From an uncultured Clostridia bacterium (GTDB taxonomy: Bacteria > Bacillota_A > Clostridia > UMGS1840 > HGM11507), in contig CAKRUL010000016.1 in the NCBI GenBank assembly GCA_934403665.1, forward strand, positions 1 through 11,331: 11,331 nucleotides of DNA. The letters run 5' to 3'. Below are positions 1 to 7,194 of this stretch, in pieces. The notes under the pieces were generated by a model. The model saw nothing but the letters and a program-made list of their open reading frames with translations, had not been told where the DNA came from and did no database searches. Position numbers and translations under genes: made by a program. Each line of letters begins with the position of its first letter. Position 1 is the first letter of the stretch.

Positions 1-20
1 ACACTCTAAAGGAAAATTTT

Positions 21-57
21 GTTCTCTTCTTTCGGGAAGGGAACTTATTTTTTTATA
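21..57 (+). terminator. Rho-independent terminator of an upstream gene outside the window
   Basis: A 9-bp stem (arms 21-29 and 36-44, one G-T pair, 6-nt loop) is followed by the T-rich run TTATTTTTTTATA at 45-57. The orientation fits the end of a plus-strand gene lying before position 1. It separates that gene from the operon starting at 265. Confidence 0.7.
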
Positions 58-116
58 TAAATAAGCGAAAAATATAAAAAATAATGGGAATTTCTATTTT
101 TCTTTCCTTGTTGAAA

Positions 117-125
117 TGATATACT
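117..125 (+). promoter_or_regulatory. Extended -10 promoter of the secreted-protein operon
   Basis: TGATATACT is an extended -10 element (TG, one base, TATACT at 120-125). The sequence 17 nt upstream is T-rich and has no convincing -35 box, which is common for extended -10 promoters. Transcription would start near 132, giving a leader of about 130 nt. The stretch from 45 to 116 is very A/T rich and may act as an UP-like element. I saw no recognisable riboswitch in the leader. The assignment is by motif only. Confidence 0.5.
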
Positions 126-264
126 AAAGGCAGATTTGAACACTGTGGACGACAGGCGGGGAACGGGAGAGGAAAATTGTGTTTCATTCGCTTTTCTCTT
201 TCCGCGGATCGATTTTATCGTCTCGTAAAAACAAGACCGGACAATAAGAATAAGGAGGGTAAAT

Positions 265-531
265 ATGAAACAAAAAATTTCAATGTTCCTGTGTGTGGTT
301 CTTTTGCTGGGCAGTCTTTCAGTTGTTGGGGCGGCGGCAGAAATTACCCCTTCTGTTTTGTTAAATCAGAAGGAAATTTCCGGAGAAACCTGGTATGAAA
401 TTTCCTCAACCGAGGATTTTTATGCGATTGCCACTGTCGGTTCGGATAAAAATTATGCGTTGACCAGTGACGCGATCTCTCTGAAAACAGCGGAAGGTTA
501 TGTGCGATTGCCGCCTTTTCCGGAACACTGA
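265..531 (+). CDS. N-terminal piece of the GLUG protein: signal peptide and start of module 1
   Basis: As written this piece encodes 88 aa and stops at 529-531. Residues 1-25 form a type I signal peptide (MKQK, then a long hydrophobic core, then GAAA). Residues from about 46 on (EISSTEDFYAIAT) match the opening strand of GLUG/beta-helix modules, parallel to the EIVSPEAFQELIS segment that opens module 2 near nt 1515. The last 8 residues are out-of-frame. The frame changes between 471, where the next frame opens, and 531. Homology to module 2 places it near 502-504: restoring one base after GT there would give a continuous Tyr-Val-Ala-Ile-Ala reading. A truncated exported product is all this piece could make. 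Confidence 0.7.
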   Translation: MKQKISMFLCVVLLLGSLSVVGAAAEITPSVLLNQKEISGETWYEISSTEDFYAIATVGSDKNYALTSDAISLKTAEGYVRLPPFPEH

Positions 532-566
532 TCGGGTGCGATAAGGCGGCTTTTGATGCCGGAACA

Positions 567-2669
567 TTGCAGGAAGAGAGCAAATCCATCACGCTGGAGC
601 TCAGCGGAACGGCGAATAATGTCGGTGTTTTTGCCTCGGCCGGGGAGGGCTTTTCCATCCGCAATATTCAATTAAACGGAACGGTTCGGAATACAGGAAC
701 CTATACCGGGGCGCTGTTCGGCATTATTGGATGTGCCGGGGAGCTGCGAAATTGCGTCAATGCGTGCAATGTTAGCGGGGCGAATTATACCGGAGGATTG
801 GTTGGGTCCTATGCGGGCGCTACCAAAGTTAGTGTTTCGTTTGAAAAGGTTATTAACCACGGAGACATTTCCGGCGAAACCGGAGTCGGCGGCATTATGG
901 GAAACATGAGCAAAGGTTCTGTTTCCTGTGCGGCAAACTACGGAACGGTAACCGGAAATCAGGCGGTCGGCGGCATTTTCGGAAATTGCCGTCACAGTAT
1001 TGTGATGGATCGAGCGTTCAATGCAGGAACGATTCGGGCAAACGGGACAGACCATGCGAAAAATCCCGGAGCCGGCGGTCTGATCGGAGGGTTAAAGCTG
1101 GGTTGGAGTAATTCTGTCACCTTGACACTGCAGAAGGCATTTAATGCGGCACCGGTTTCCAATGGTGCAGGCAATGCTTATGCCGGCGCACTGATTGGCA
1201 ACCAGGTCAATGCGGCGAACCTGACAGTCACAAATACCGTGACCAATTGCTATAATGCGGCAGAGAATGTTGCATTGTTCGGCACGGAGGTTGCCGGAAC
1301 CAAAACAAATCTTTATACCATCGGAGACAGCACAGATTTCTCTGCCGGTATTCTGACAGATAGCGATATGAAAAAGGCTGAGAGCTTCAATGGCTTTGAC
1401 TTTGATGCGATTTGGGAGATGAACACGGCGGGTTCGGATTATTCTTATCCCCAGCTGATCGGAAATCCCTATCTCTGTACCATTGATTGGGGAACAGAGG
1501 AACATCCTTATGAGATCGTTTCTCCGGAAGCATTCCAGGAGCTGATTTCCGCGCATGGAACGGAGGGAGTATATTTTAAGCTGACACAGAACATCAGTCT
1601 TCCCGGCACCTATCAGCCGCTTCCGTTTTCGGGGATTTTTGACGGGAACGGCAAGACTGTCACAGTGAATATCATTCTGCCGGAACAGGATGATGTCGGT
1701 CTGTTTTCCAAGGTTTGCAAAACGGCAGTTATCCGGAACTTGACGATAGACGGAACGGTAACCGGAAGAAGCCGTGTGGGAGGAATTTCCGGTTCTGCAT
1801 ATTATGCTTCCGGAGATGCACACAACATTGTCTCTGCCGGATTTATGGTGGAAAACTGCACGAATTTGGCCGCTGTCACAGGGGTGACAGCGGAAACGGG
1901 GAACAACGGCAGTTATGTCGGAGGAATCATCGGTTATAATCCCTTATCGAAAAACAATCATATTCCTATTCGTAACTGCGAAAATCAAGGGACGATTTCT
2001 GGGCATATCGGCGTCGGCGGAATCGCAGGGCTTACCTATACCGTGGAAACCTCCCGAAACTTTGGATCTGTTTCCGGGAACACCTATACAGGCGGTGTGA
2101 TTGGGAACGGGCAAATTTGCAAAACAAGCTATAATCACGGAAAAGTTTCTGCGACCGGCAATGAGGTCGGAGGAATTGCAGGATACGGAGGTTCCAGCAG
2201 CGGAATCATTCTCACGGACTGTTACAATACGGGAGACGTTTTTTTGCAGCATACCTCCAATAGTGGCATTGGCGGAATTCTCAGCAGTTCCAAAGGAAAA
2301 ATTACAATCACTGCGTGCTATTCGGTCGGAAATCTTTACCGGGACAATGCTCTGATTTCCAATGCGGCTGTCTCGGCGCAAAAAACAACCGACGTATTGA
2401 CAAAAGTATATATTCTTTCAGCGGAGGAAGGCGGGAACACACTGGAGCAGATGAAAGCATTGAATGCCGAGGATCTCTCTGCCTCCTTTGTTGCATCTGC
2501 AGATGCTTCTTATCCTTTCCCGGTTTTACTTTCCAATGCCAATCGGGGGAGAGATTACTCTTTGCACGGTTCATTTGCCGTCCGATACAGCGAATGGAAA
2601 GATAACGCCATCCGGAACACGCTATTTGAAAAAAGGCGACACGTTAAAAATAAAATTGGAACCGGATAA
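567..2669 (+). CDS. Central piece of the GLUG protein: two beta-helix modules
   Basis: This open frame actually extends back to about nt 471. The start at 567 (TTG) has no ribosome binding site and is only a formal start. It carries about a dozen GLUG-type turns (G-G-[ILV]-x-G), for example TGGLVG near 790, VGGIMG near 885, VGGIFG near 965, AGGLIG near 1070, then VGGISG near 1777, VGGIIG near 1918, VGGIAG near 2011, TGGVIG near 2090 and VGGIAG near 2170. Between them are N-C-x-N type segments (NCYNAAE, NCENQG, DCYNTGD). Each module ends with a similar Tyr-Pro motif (YSYPQLIGN, then SYPFPVLLSN). The final residues after about nt 2591 are out-of-frame; the true continuation lies in the next frame. 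Confidence 0.75.
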   Translation: MQEESKSITLELSGTANNVGVFASAGEGFSIRNIQLNGTVRNTGTYTGALFGIIGCAGELRNCVNACNVSGANYTGGLVGSYAGATKVSVSFEKVINHGDISGETGVGGIMGNMSKGSVSCAANYGTVTGNQAVGGIFGNCRHSIVMDRAFNAGTIRANGTDHAKNPGAGGLIGGLKLGWSNSVTLTLQKAFNAAPVSNGAGNAYAGALIGNQVNAANLTVTNTVTNCYNAAENVALFGTEVAGTKTNLYTIGDSTDFSAGILTDSDMKKAESFNGFDFDAIWEMNTAGSDYSYPQLIGNPYLCTIDWGTEEHPYEIVSPEAFQELISAHGTEGVYFKLTQNISLPGTYQPLPFSGIFDGNGKTVTVNIILPEQDDVGLFSKVCKTAVIRNLTIDGTVTGRSRVGGISGSAYYASGDAHNIVSAGFMVENCTNLAAVTGVTAETGNNGSYVGGIIGYNPLSKNNHIPIRNCENQGTISGHIGVGGIAGLTYTVETSRNFGSVSGNTYTGGVIGNGQICKTSYNHGKVSATGNEVGGIAGYGGSSSGIILTDCYNTGDVFLQHTSNSGIGGILSSSKGKITITACYSVGNLYRDNALISNAAVSAQKTTDVLTKVYILSAEEGGNTLEQMKALNAEDLSASFVASADASYPFPVLLSNANRGRDYSLHGSFAVRYSEWKDNAIRNTLFEKRRHVKNKIGTG

Positions 2670-3228
2670 AAATTGCATGCTGGATCAATTCTTGATCAAC
2701 GACGATGATCTCACGTCTTTGGTCAGCAAAGACGGAATGTATGCGGCTTTGGTTCTGAGCGACATGACGGTTTCGGCAACCTTTATTCCGGATGAACGCA
2801 GACCGGAGGTTTCTTCTCCGGCGGAAGCTTTTTCCTCTAATCTTTCTGCGGTTTCCCTGTCCGGCAGATTGTCCGAGGCGGAGGTGCAGACCGTCATCGG
2901 AAAACCGGTTCTTTTGGCTTTTGCCACAGCAGGGGATTCTAATGCAGCATACACATTGCTGGATTACGGGATGGTTCTTTCAAAAACGGTAACCGTTCCG
3001 GAGATAAATCAGGCCGGTTGCATAAGAGCAAGTATTAAGGAGCACTTTGAGGTATTTCGTCCACAATACGGAGTTCTGTTTTACGGAGAAGACTTTATTC
3101 AGTACGGAACCGTTTACTATATCCGTCCTTATGCAGTGTACCGAAAGGGGGAGGAAACCATAATTATTTACGGGGAAAGGGTGATGGAGGCAACTCCCTT
3201 TTCGATTACAGCAGAAAACGCGGAATAG
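2464..3228 (+). CDS. C-terminal piece of the GLUG protein: InlB-B-like repeat and terminal beta domain
   Basis: The ATG at 2464 is formal, since the first 42 residues or so are out-of-frame shadow of the central piece. Genuine coding begins near 2590 with ANGKITPSG. This opens a domain of about 65 residues (G-x-I-x-P-S-G, KKGDTLKIKLEPDKNC, MTVSATF) that resembles the divergent InlB B-repeat seen in bacterial surface proteins. After a Ser/Pro/Glu-rich linker comes a region with YGMVLSKT, YGVLFYGED, YGTVYYIRPYAVYR and YGERV, a pattern I associate with a small beta domain at the end of clostridial secreted proteins. The gene stops at 3226-3228, 23 nt before the heparinase-like gene. Confidence 0.7.
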   Translation: MPRISLPPLLHLQMLLILSRFYFPMPIGGEITLCTVHLPSDTANGKITPSGTRYLKKGDTLKIKLEPDKNCMLDQFLINDDDLTSLVSKDGMYAALVLSDMTVSATFIPDERRPEVSSPAEAFSSNLSAVSLSGRLSEAEVQTVIGKPVLLAFATAGDSNAAYTLLDYGMVLSKTVTVPEINQAGCIRASIKEHFEVFRPQYGVLFYGEDFIQYGTVYYIRPYAVYRKGEETIIIYGERVMEATPFSITAENAE

Positions 3229-3251
3229 GGCGCACGCAGGAGGAAACGCAT

Positions 3252-3764
3252 ATGTGTAAAAAAATACTTCAAATTATCCTTGTGTGCAGCATTTTATTCT
3301 CTTGTTTTTCGGTTCTGCCGTCTGCTGCAAAAGAGCAGTCCGGTTGGAGAGAAATAAAGGATTTCGGAAATCTGGATTACTCGGATCTCTATTGGGAAGC
3401 TGAGGAGACATCGGATGGACTGACGGTAAACAAAGGCTTTTTCATCAATATGACATACGGAGAAAATCTTGTTCAAATGCCGGTTTTCCGGTGGTGCGTT
3501 GGCGGAACGCCGGAGCAATATCCCGGGAGCGATTTTACGGCCAATCCACAGCTTGTCGAGATGGTTCAGGAAGAAGGAAAACGGGCCGTTCACATCGACT
3601 CCCCGGTAAATGGCTCTGGAATTACTATGCAGTTTCCGGTGCTGGAGTTTGACGAAACCTATACAAAAAATCATTATTATAAGGTGACATTCAAGGCAAA
3701 GAAGAAAGACGGCGGCATTTTGAAGGGCGACAATAACCGCTTTTTTCACTATGGTCGACTTTAA
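3252..3764 (+). CDS. N-terminal piece of the heparinase-family protein: signal peptide and beta-sandwich-like region
   Basis: As written it encodes 170 aa. Residues 1-26 are a signal peptide (MCKK, hydrophobic core, LPSAA). Cys18 follows LFS, a poor lipobox, so a lipoprotein is possible but less likely than ordinary cleavage after Ala26. Residues about 30-165 contain alternating strands (MQFPVLEFDETYTKNHYYKV) as in galactose-binding-like accessory domains in front of heparinase-type lyases, though I do not recognise a named family. The frame fails at the T6 tract 3741-3746: five Ts (or eight) instead of six would join NNRFF to TMVDFKNSANK in the next frame. Confidence 0.7.
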   Translation: MCKKILQIILVCSILFSCFSVLPSAAKEQSGWREIKDFGNLDYSDLYWEAEETSDGLTVNKGFFINMTYGENLVQMPVFRWCVGGTPEQYPGSDFTANPQLVEMVQEEGKRAVHIDSPVNGSGITMQFPVLEFDETYTKNHYYKVTFKAKKKDGGILKGDNNRFFHYGRL

Positions 3765-5034
3765 AAACAGTGCGAATAAACGCCTTTCCACAACGCGCAG
3801 CTACCTTGTGTATCCTTCGGATACGTTTCAGGAATATGAGATGTATGTGGCAAACATTCCGGAGGATGCTGCGAAGATGACGGCGTATTTTGCGATTTCG
3901 GCGAGCAGTGCGGTGCGGGATCTTTATATCACGGATGTGAAAGTATATGTGAAGGACGGCACGGAACCCCTTGTCTTGTATGATATGCCGACTTTCACGC
4001 CGCCGGCAAACCAGCATCCCCGCGTGTACTTTACAAAGCAGGATATTCCCAACATTCTCGCCAATTATGATCATCCGCAGAATGCGAATGCAAAGGCGCA
4101 GTTTGAGCGGGATCTGAGCAGCCCGGTGGATGGAAACCTCCCCGGCGGAATGCTGAATTCCGCAACGCTGGGACTGATTCAGAGCAGGGCTTTCCACTAT
4201 GCAGTCTGGGGAAATCGGGAATCCGGCGAGATGGCCGTCAAAGCCATGAGGGATTTTCTCAGCACGGTGAACTATGCTGCTTCGGAATACAACAATCAAG
4301 GGTTTTTAGTATTCACTGTCGGTGCGGTGTACGATTGGTGCTTTCCATTGCTGTCGCAGGAGGATAAGGTGTTCTTCCAGACCAAGGCGGAGGACGTAAT
4401 GCGGGTGTGGGAGGTTGGTTACCCGATTCCGGCAGGCAGCGTTATCAATTCCCACACCTCCGAGGCGATGCTGATGAGGGATCAGCTTGCGTTGGCAATC
4501 GCCATGTACGATGAACGGCCGGATCTCTATCAGAATATAGGCGGACGGTACTTTGCCGAGATGGTGGACGCCTGCAAGTTTATGGCGCAGGCACAGATAT
4601 TCGTGCAGAGCAGCTGTTATATGGGCATGCGATTTCAATGGGAGGTTCTTTCCTCCATCATGATGGATAAGATCGGAATGCCGAATGTGTTCGGTGAGGA
4701 TTTATACAAGGTGCTGTACGGTTTTCTGTATGCACGGCGTGCGGATGGGCAGCTTCTGCGGTGGGGAGATTCCGACCAAAACAATGCAAAGCCCGGCGTT
4801 TACGATACGGATGCAACACGCGCATTGTTTTTGGCTGGAAATTATTACAAAGATCCCTATCTGAAAGAGCAGGCTCTTCTTCAAAATCCGGGCATTCAGG
4901 TTTCTCCTACAAGCGGAAACCAAACGCTGCCTTCCATTGAGGTTTTGCTGTTTAACGATCCCTCGGTGGGGGGGGGAAAACGCCGGAGGATTTGCCGCTT
5001 TCCGCTTATTATCCTTCTCCCGGCGGCAGAATGA
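3751..5034 (+). CDS. Central piece of the heparinase-family protein: helical region
   Basis: The ATG at 3751 lies inside the gene and has no ribosome binding site; the frame opens at 3724. The first 80 residues finish the N-terminal beta region (LYITDVKVYV). HPRVYFTKQDI at about nt 4015 is the hallmark opening of the helical toroid domain in heparinase/DUF4962-type lyases. Helical segments with SHTSEAMLMRDQLALAIAMY (nt about 4450-4509) and FLYARRADGQLLRWGDSDQ follow; the His and Arg residues in them are typical active-site-side positions in this fold. True coding ends at the G9 tract 4968-4976; the remaining 18 or so residues are out-of-frame. Confidence 0.75.
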   Translation: MVDFKNSANKRLSTTRSYLVYPSDTFQEYEMYVANIPEDAAKMTAYFAISASSAVRDLYITDVKVYVKDGTEPLVLYDMPTFTPPANQHPRVYFTKQDIPNILANYDHPQNANAKAQFERDLSSPVDGNLPGGMLNSATLGLIQSRAFHYAVWGNRESGEMAVKAMRDFLSTVNYAASEYNNQGFLVFTVGAVYDWCFPLLSQEDKVFFQTKAEDVMRVWEVGYPIPAGSVINSHTSEAMLMRDQLALAIAMYDERPDLYQNIGGRYFAEMVDACKFMAQAQIFVQSSCYMGMRFQWEVLSSIMMDKIGMPNVFGEDLYKVLYGFLYARRADGQLLRWGDSDQNNAKPGVYDTDATRALFLAGNYYKDPYLKEQALLQNPGIQVSPTSGNQTLPSIEVLLFNDPSVGGGKRRRICRFPLIILLPAAE

Positions 5035-7064
5035 TCGCCCGGACCGGATGGCAGGACGGGATAGATTCTCCTGCTGTGGTAGCGGATATGAAGGTGAATG
5101 AATATTGGACAACGGGGCATCAGCATCTGGACGCCGGATCATTTCAGATTTACTATAAGGGGGCGCTTGCCAATGATACCGGCTACTATCAGGCGGGTCG
5201 GAGCGGAGATCCCAAGAAGAACGAGGGAAACACAGTACACAATACCGTCCATTATCACAATTACAACCGCCGAACCATCGCCCACAACTGCATGCTGATC
5301 TATGATCCCGACGAGCTGGGCATGTATTTCAACGGTTATGTGAACGATGGAGGGCAGCGGCTGCCGGAGGGGAATGTCTCCGCCATGAACATGGAAGAAT
5401 ACCGGGTGCTGGAGAAGGAATACCGCACCGGAACCGTGCTGGGACAGGAATTCGGACCGGATCCCTATGCGCCTGATTATACGTACTTGAAGGGGGATAT
5501 TGCCGCCGCTTATTCCGGGAAAGTGTCGGCATATGAACGAAGCTTTCAGTTTCTCAATCTGAAGCAGGAAGAACATCCTGCGGCGATGATTGTCCTTGAT
5601 CGAGTCGTCTCTTCCGACCCGACCTTTCAAAAAACCTGGTTATTGCATGGCTTAGAGGAACCGGAAATTCATGGGAATCAAACGGTGTTCCGCGATACGA
5701 GGGAGGGTTATAACGGCAAACTGACGATAGATACCCTTCTTCCGCTTCCTGAGAACACTTCTGTTGAAGCAATCGGCGGCGAAGGCAAGGAATTCCTCGT
5801 TAACGGCACCAATTATTGGGCAGAAACGCTTCGCGGCGGCGTGAATGAGGGCGGAGGATACCGCCTTGAAATCTCCCCGAAAGAGAACAGCAATGAGGAT
5901 TATTTTCTGAATGTTCTGCAGGTCGGGGATAATGAGCCGGACACTCCGCCTTTAGAGGTTACGAAACTGGAGACAGAAAAGCTGGTTGGGGCAAAGTTGA
6001 CAGATCGGGTTGCTCTGTTCGGAAAATCTCGGGATCGGACGGCAGAACGATTGCAGTTTCATTTTGACGGTGATGGAAACTATAAGATCACCGTTGCGGA
6101 TTTGCAAAGCGGCACATGGGTGGTGGAGCGTGACGGCGAACCGCTTACCGATGCGTTTGCAACCAAGGAAGGCGGCATTGTCTCCTTCGAGGGAGAAGCA
6201 GGAACGTATGCTTTGAGCTATGCCGGAGCTTGCGGCGGCAGAGAGATACAGGGGGAACCGCTGCAGTCGGGAGAGGGTATTCGCGTTCGGGTCAATCACC
6301 AGCTGATCTATTCCGATGTTGCGCCTGTCACCATCAACGATCGGACGATGGTACCCATGCGGGCGGTATTTCAGAATCTGAAAGCGGAAGTAGAATGGGA
6401 TGCAGCAACCATGAGCGCCACTGCTGTGAAAGAGAATACTACCATTCGGATTACCGACGGTTCGGAAACGGCTTATGTCAACGGAGAAGCCGTGACACTT
6501 GATTCGCCGGCAGTGATTCGGGACGGAAGATTTCTTGTGCCGGTGCGGTTTGTTGCAGAGAGCTTTGGAGCCGAGGTCACCTGGAAGGAATTTTCCAAAA
6601 CAGTGGATATTACCGATCATACTGGCATTTCAGAAGAGAATTATCATAATATCACAGGCTGGCTTCCCGTAAAGGCTATGGAGCAGAGTGGGGATGACGG
6701 AGCAGGCAATGGAATTGAACAGACAAGGGACGGAGCATTTTCCACCTCCTGGGGTGTTCAGGGTGTGGAGGGAACCGACAGCGCGTGGGGACTTTATGAT
6801 CTCGGAGAAAACCGGGAGGTCGAAAAAGTAATGCTTGCTTTTATCAAAGGAACAGAGCGGGTCTATTCCTTTTCTCTGCAAGCATCGCAGGACGGAAAAA
6901 GCTGGGTAACGGTTTTGGATCATGCAAAATCCAGCGGAACCTCCAATCAGTTTGAAACATTTTCCTTTGCGAAAACCAAAGCCCGGTATCTCAAATATAT
7001 TGGTTATGGAAATTCAGTGAACTTATGGAGCAATATCAGCGAAATTGTATTTATAGGGAAATAA
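4992..7064 (+). CDS. C-terminal piece: heparinase II/III catalytic beta region, CuAO-N-like domain and F5/8C-like domain
   Basis: The TTG at 4992 is a formal start; the frame opens at 4956 and joins the central piece through the G9 tract. GHQHLDAGSFQIYYKG (nt 5115 on) is the heparinase II/III signature whose His and Asp bind a structural or catalytic metal in characterised members. HNTVHYHNYNRRTIAHNCM and the following YDPDE are also typical. A beta-rich stretch continues to nt about 6235. Next is a pair of repeats (INDRTMVPMRAVF and DGRFLVPVRFVAESFGAEV), the CuAO-N-like fold often used as a stalk or scaffold in Bacillota secreted proteins. The last 135 residues (WGLYDLGENREVEKV, FSLQASQDGKSWVTV, ARYLKYIGYGNSVNLWSNISE) are a discoidin/F5-8C-type carbohydrate-binding domain. 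The gene ends 6 nt before a strong terminator. Confidence 0.85.
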   Translation: MPLSAYYPSPGGRMIARTGWQDGIDSPAVVADMKVNEYWTTGHQHLDAGSFQIYYKGALANDTGYYQAGRSGDPKKNEGNTVHNTVHYHNYNRRTIAHNCMLIYDPDELGMYFNGYVNDGGQRLPEGNVSAMNMEEYRVLEKEYRTGTVLGQEFGPDPYAPDYTYLKGDIAAAYSGKVSAYERSFQFLNLKQEEHPAAMIVLDRVVSSDPTFQKTWLLHGLEEPEIHGNQTVFRDTREGYNGKLTIDTLLPLPENTSVEAIGGEGKEFLVNGTNYWAETLRGGVNEGGGYRLEISPKENSNEDYFLNVLQVGDNEPDTPPLEVTKLETEKLVGAKLTDRVALFGKSRDRTAERLQFHFDGDGNYKITVADLQSGTWVVERDGEPLTDAFATKEGGIVSFEGEAGTYALSYAGACGGREIQGEPLQSGEGIRVRVNHQLIYSDVAPVTINDRTMVPMRAVFQNLKAEVEWDAATMSATAVKENTTIRITDGSETAYVNGEAVTLDSPAVIRDGRFLVPVRFVAESFGAEVTWKEFSKTVDITDHTGISEENYHNITGWLPVKAMEQSGDDGAGNGIEQTRDGAFSTSWGVQGVEGTDSAWGLYDLGENREVEKVMLAFIKGTERVYSFSLQASQDGKSWVTVLDHAKSSGTSNQFETFSFAKTKARYLKYIGYGNSVNLWSNISEIVFIGK

Positions 7065-7070
7065 ATACAA

Positions 7071-7111
7071 GGGCTGCAGCAGAAAGAAAATCTGCTGCAG
7101 CCCTGTTTTTT
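7071..7111 (+). terminator. Rho-independent terminator of the secreted-protein operon
   Basis: A perfect 13-bp stem (7071-7083 and 7091-7103, 7-nt A-rich loop) is followed by TGTTTTTT at 7104-7111. It lies 6 nt after the heparinase-like stop codon. The opposite strand also shows a T-rich stretch after the stem, so it may work in both directions between the convergent genes. Confidence 0.9.
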
Positions 7112-7148
7112 CTCTTTTCAACTTTTCGTCAACAATTGCAAACTCAGG

Positions 7149-7183
7149 AAAAGAGCACTGCGGAGAAATAGCGCAGTGCTCTT
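7149..7183 (-). terminator. Probable terminator of nagA
   Basis: A perfect 12-bp stem (7151-7162 and 7172-7183, 9-nt loop) lies 11 nt after the nagA stop codon, read on the minus strand. Only four Ts follow in that direction, so it is weaker than the neighbouring plus-strand terminator, which could back it up. Confidence 0.7.
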
Positions 7184-7194
7184 GCTTTCAAAAA

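Larger units (their letters stand above)
265..3228 (+). pseudogene. Frameshifted gene for a secreted GLUG-repeat beta-helix protein with InlB-B-like C-terminus (composite)
   Basis: This is one ancestral gene of about 988 codons read in three pieces: frame 1 from 265, frame 3 from about 504, and frame 1 again from about 2590 to the stop at 3226. The start follows AAGGAGG with 6-nt spacing. Order of parts: signal peptide (residues 1-25, AAA before E26), beta-helix module 1 with GLUG-type motifs (nt about 400-1480), a second copy of the module (nt about 1485-2540), an InlB-B-repeat-like domain (nt about 2590-2790), and a C-terminal beta domain common in clostridial surface proteins (nt about 2870-3225). 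It has no LPXTG motif or SLH repeats, so it is probably released or held by carbohydrate binding. It is the first gene of an operon with the heparinase-like gene. Protein sequence stays well conserved after each shift, so the breaks are either recent or sequencing errors. GLUG proteins are often adhesins or glycan-associated; the function here is inferred only weakly. Confidence 0.75.
3252..7064 (+). pseudogene. Frameshifted gene for a secreted heparinase II/III-family polysaccharide lyase (composite)
   Basis: The ancestral gene has about 1,270 codons, read in frame 3 (3252-about 3746), frame 1 (about 3747-4976) and frame 3 again (about 4977-7064). It starts 8 nt after AGGAGG and 23 nt after the GLUG gene. 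Order of parts: signal peptide, N-terminal beta-sandwich-like region, helical toroid-like region opening with HPRVYFTKQDI (nt about 4015-4950), heparinase II/III beta region with the HxHxDxGSF signature (nt 5118 on), a CuAO-N-like domain (nt about 6270-6615) and an F5/8-type-C-like (discoidin/CBM32) domain (nt about 6650-7061). Family members cleave uronic-acid polysaccharides by beta-elimination; the substrate cannot be told from sequence. Shifts sit at a T6 tract (3741-3746) and a G9 tract (4968-4976). No surface anchor is visible. Confidence 0.8.

Noticed and set aside
177..398. A small plus-strand open frame starting at GTG before the GLUG gene
   Set aside because: No Shine-Dalgarno sequence, overlap with the well-supported start at 265, and no protein-like composition.
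1092..1823. A 243-codon minus-strand open frame
   Set aside because: It lies opposite the GLUG repeats; the glycine-rich codons on the plus strand remove stops on the other strand. No start signals.
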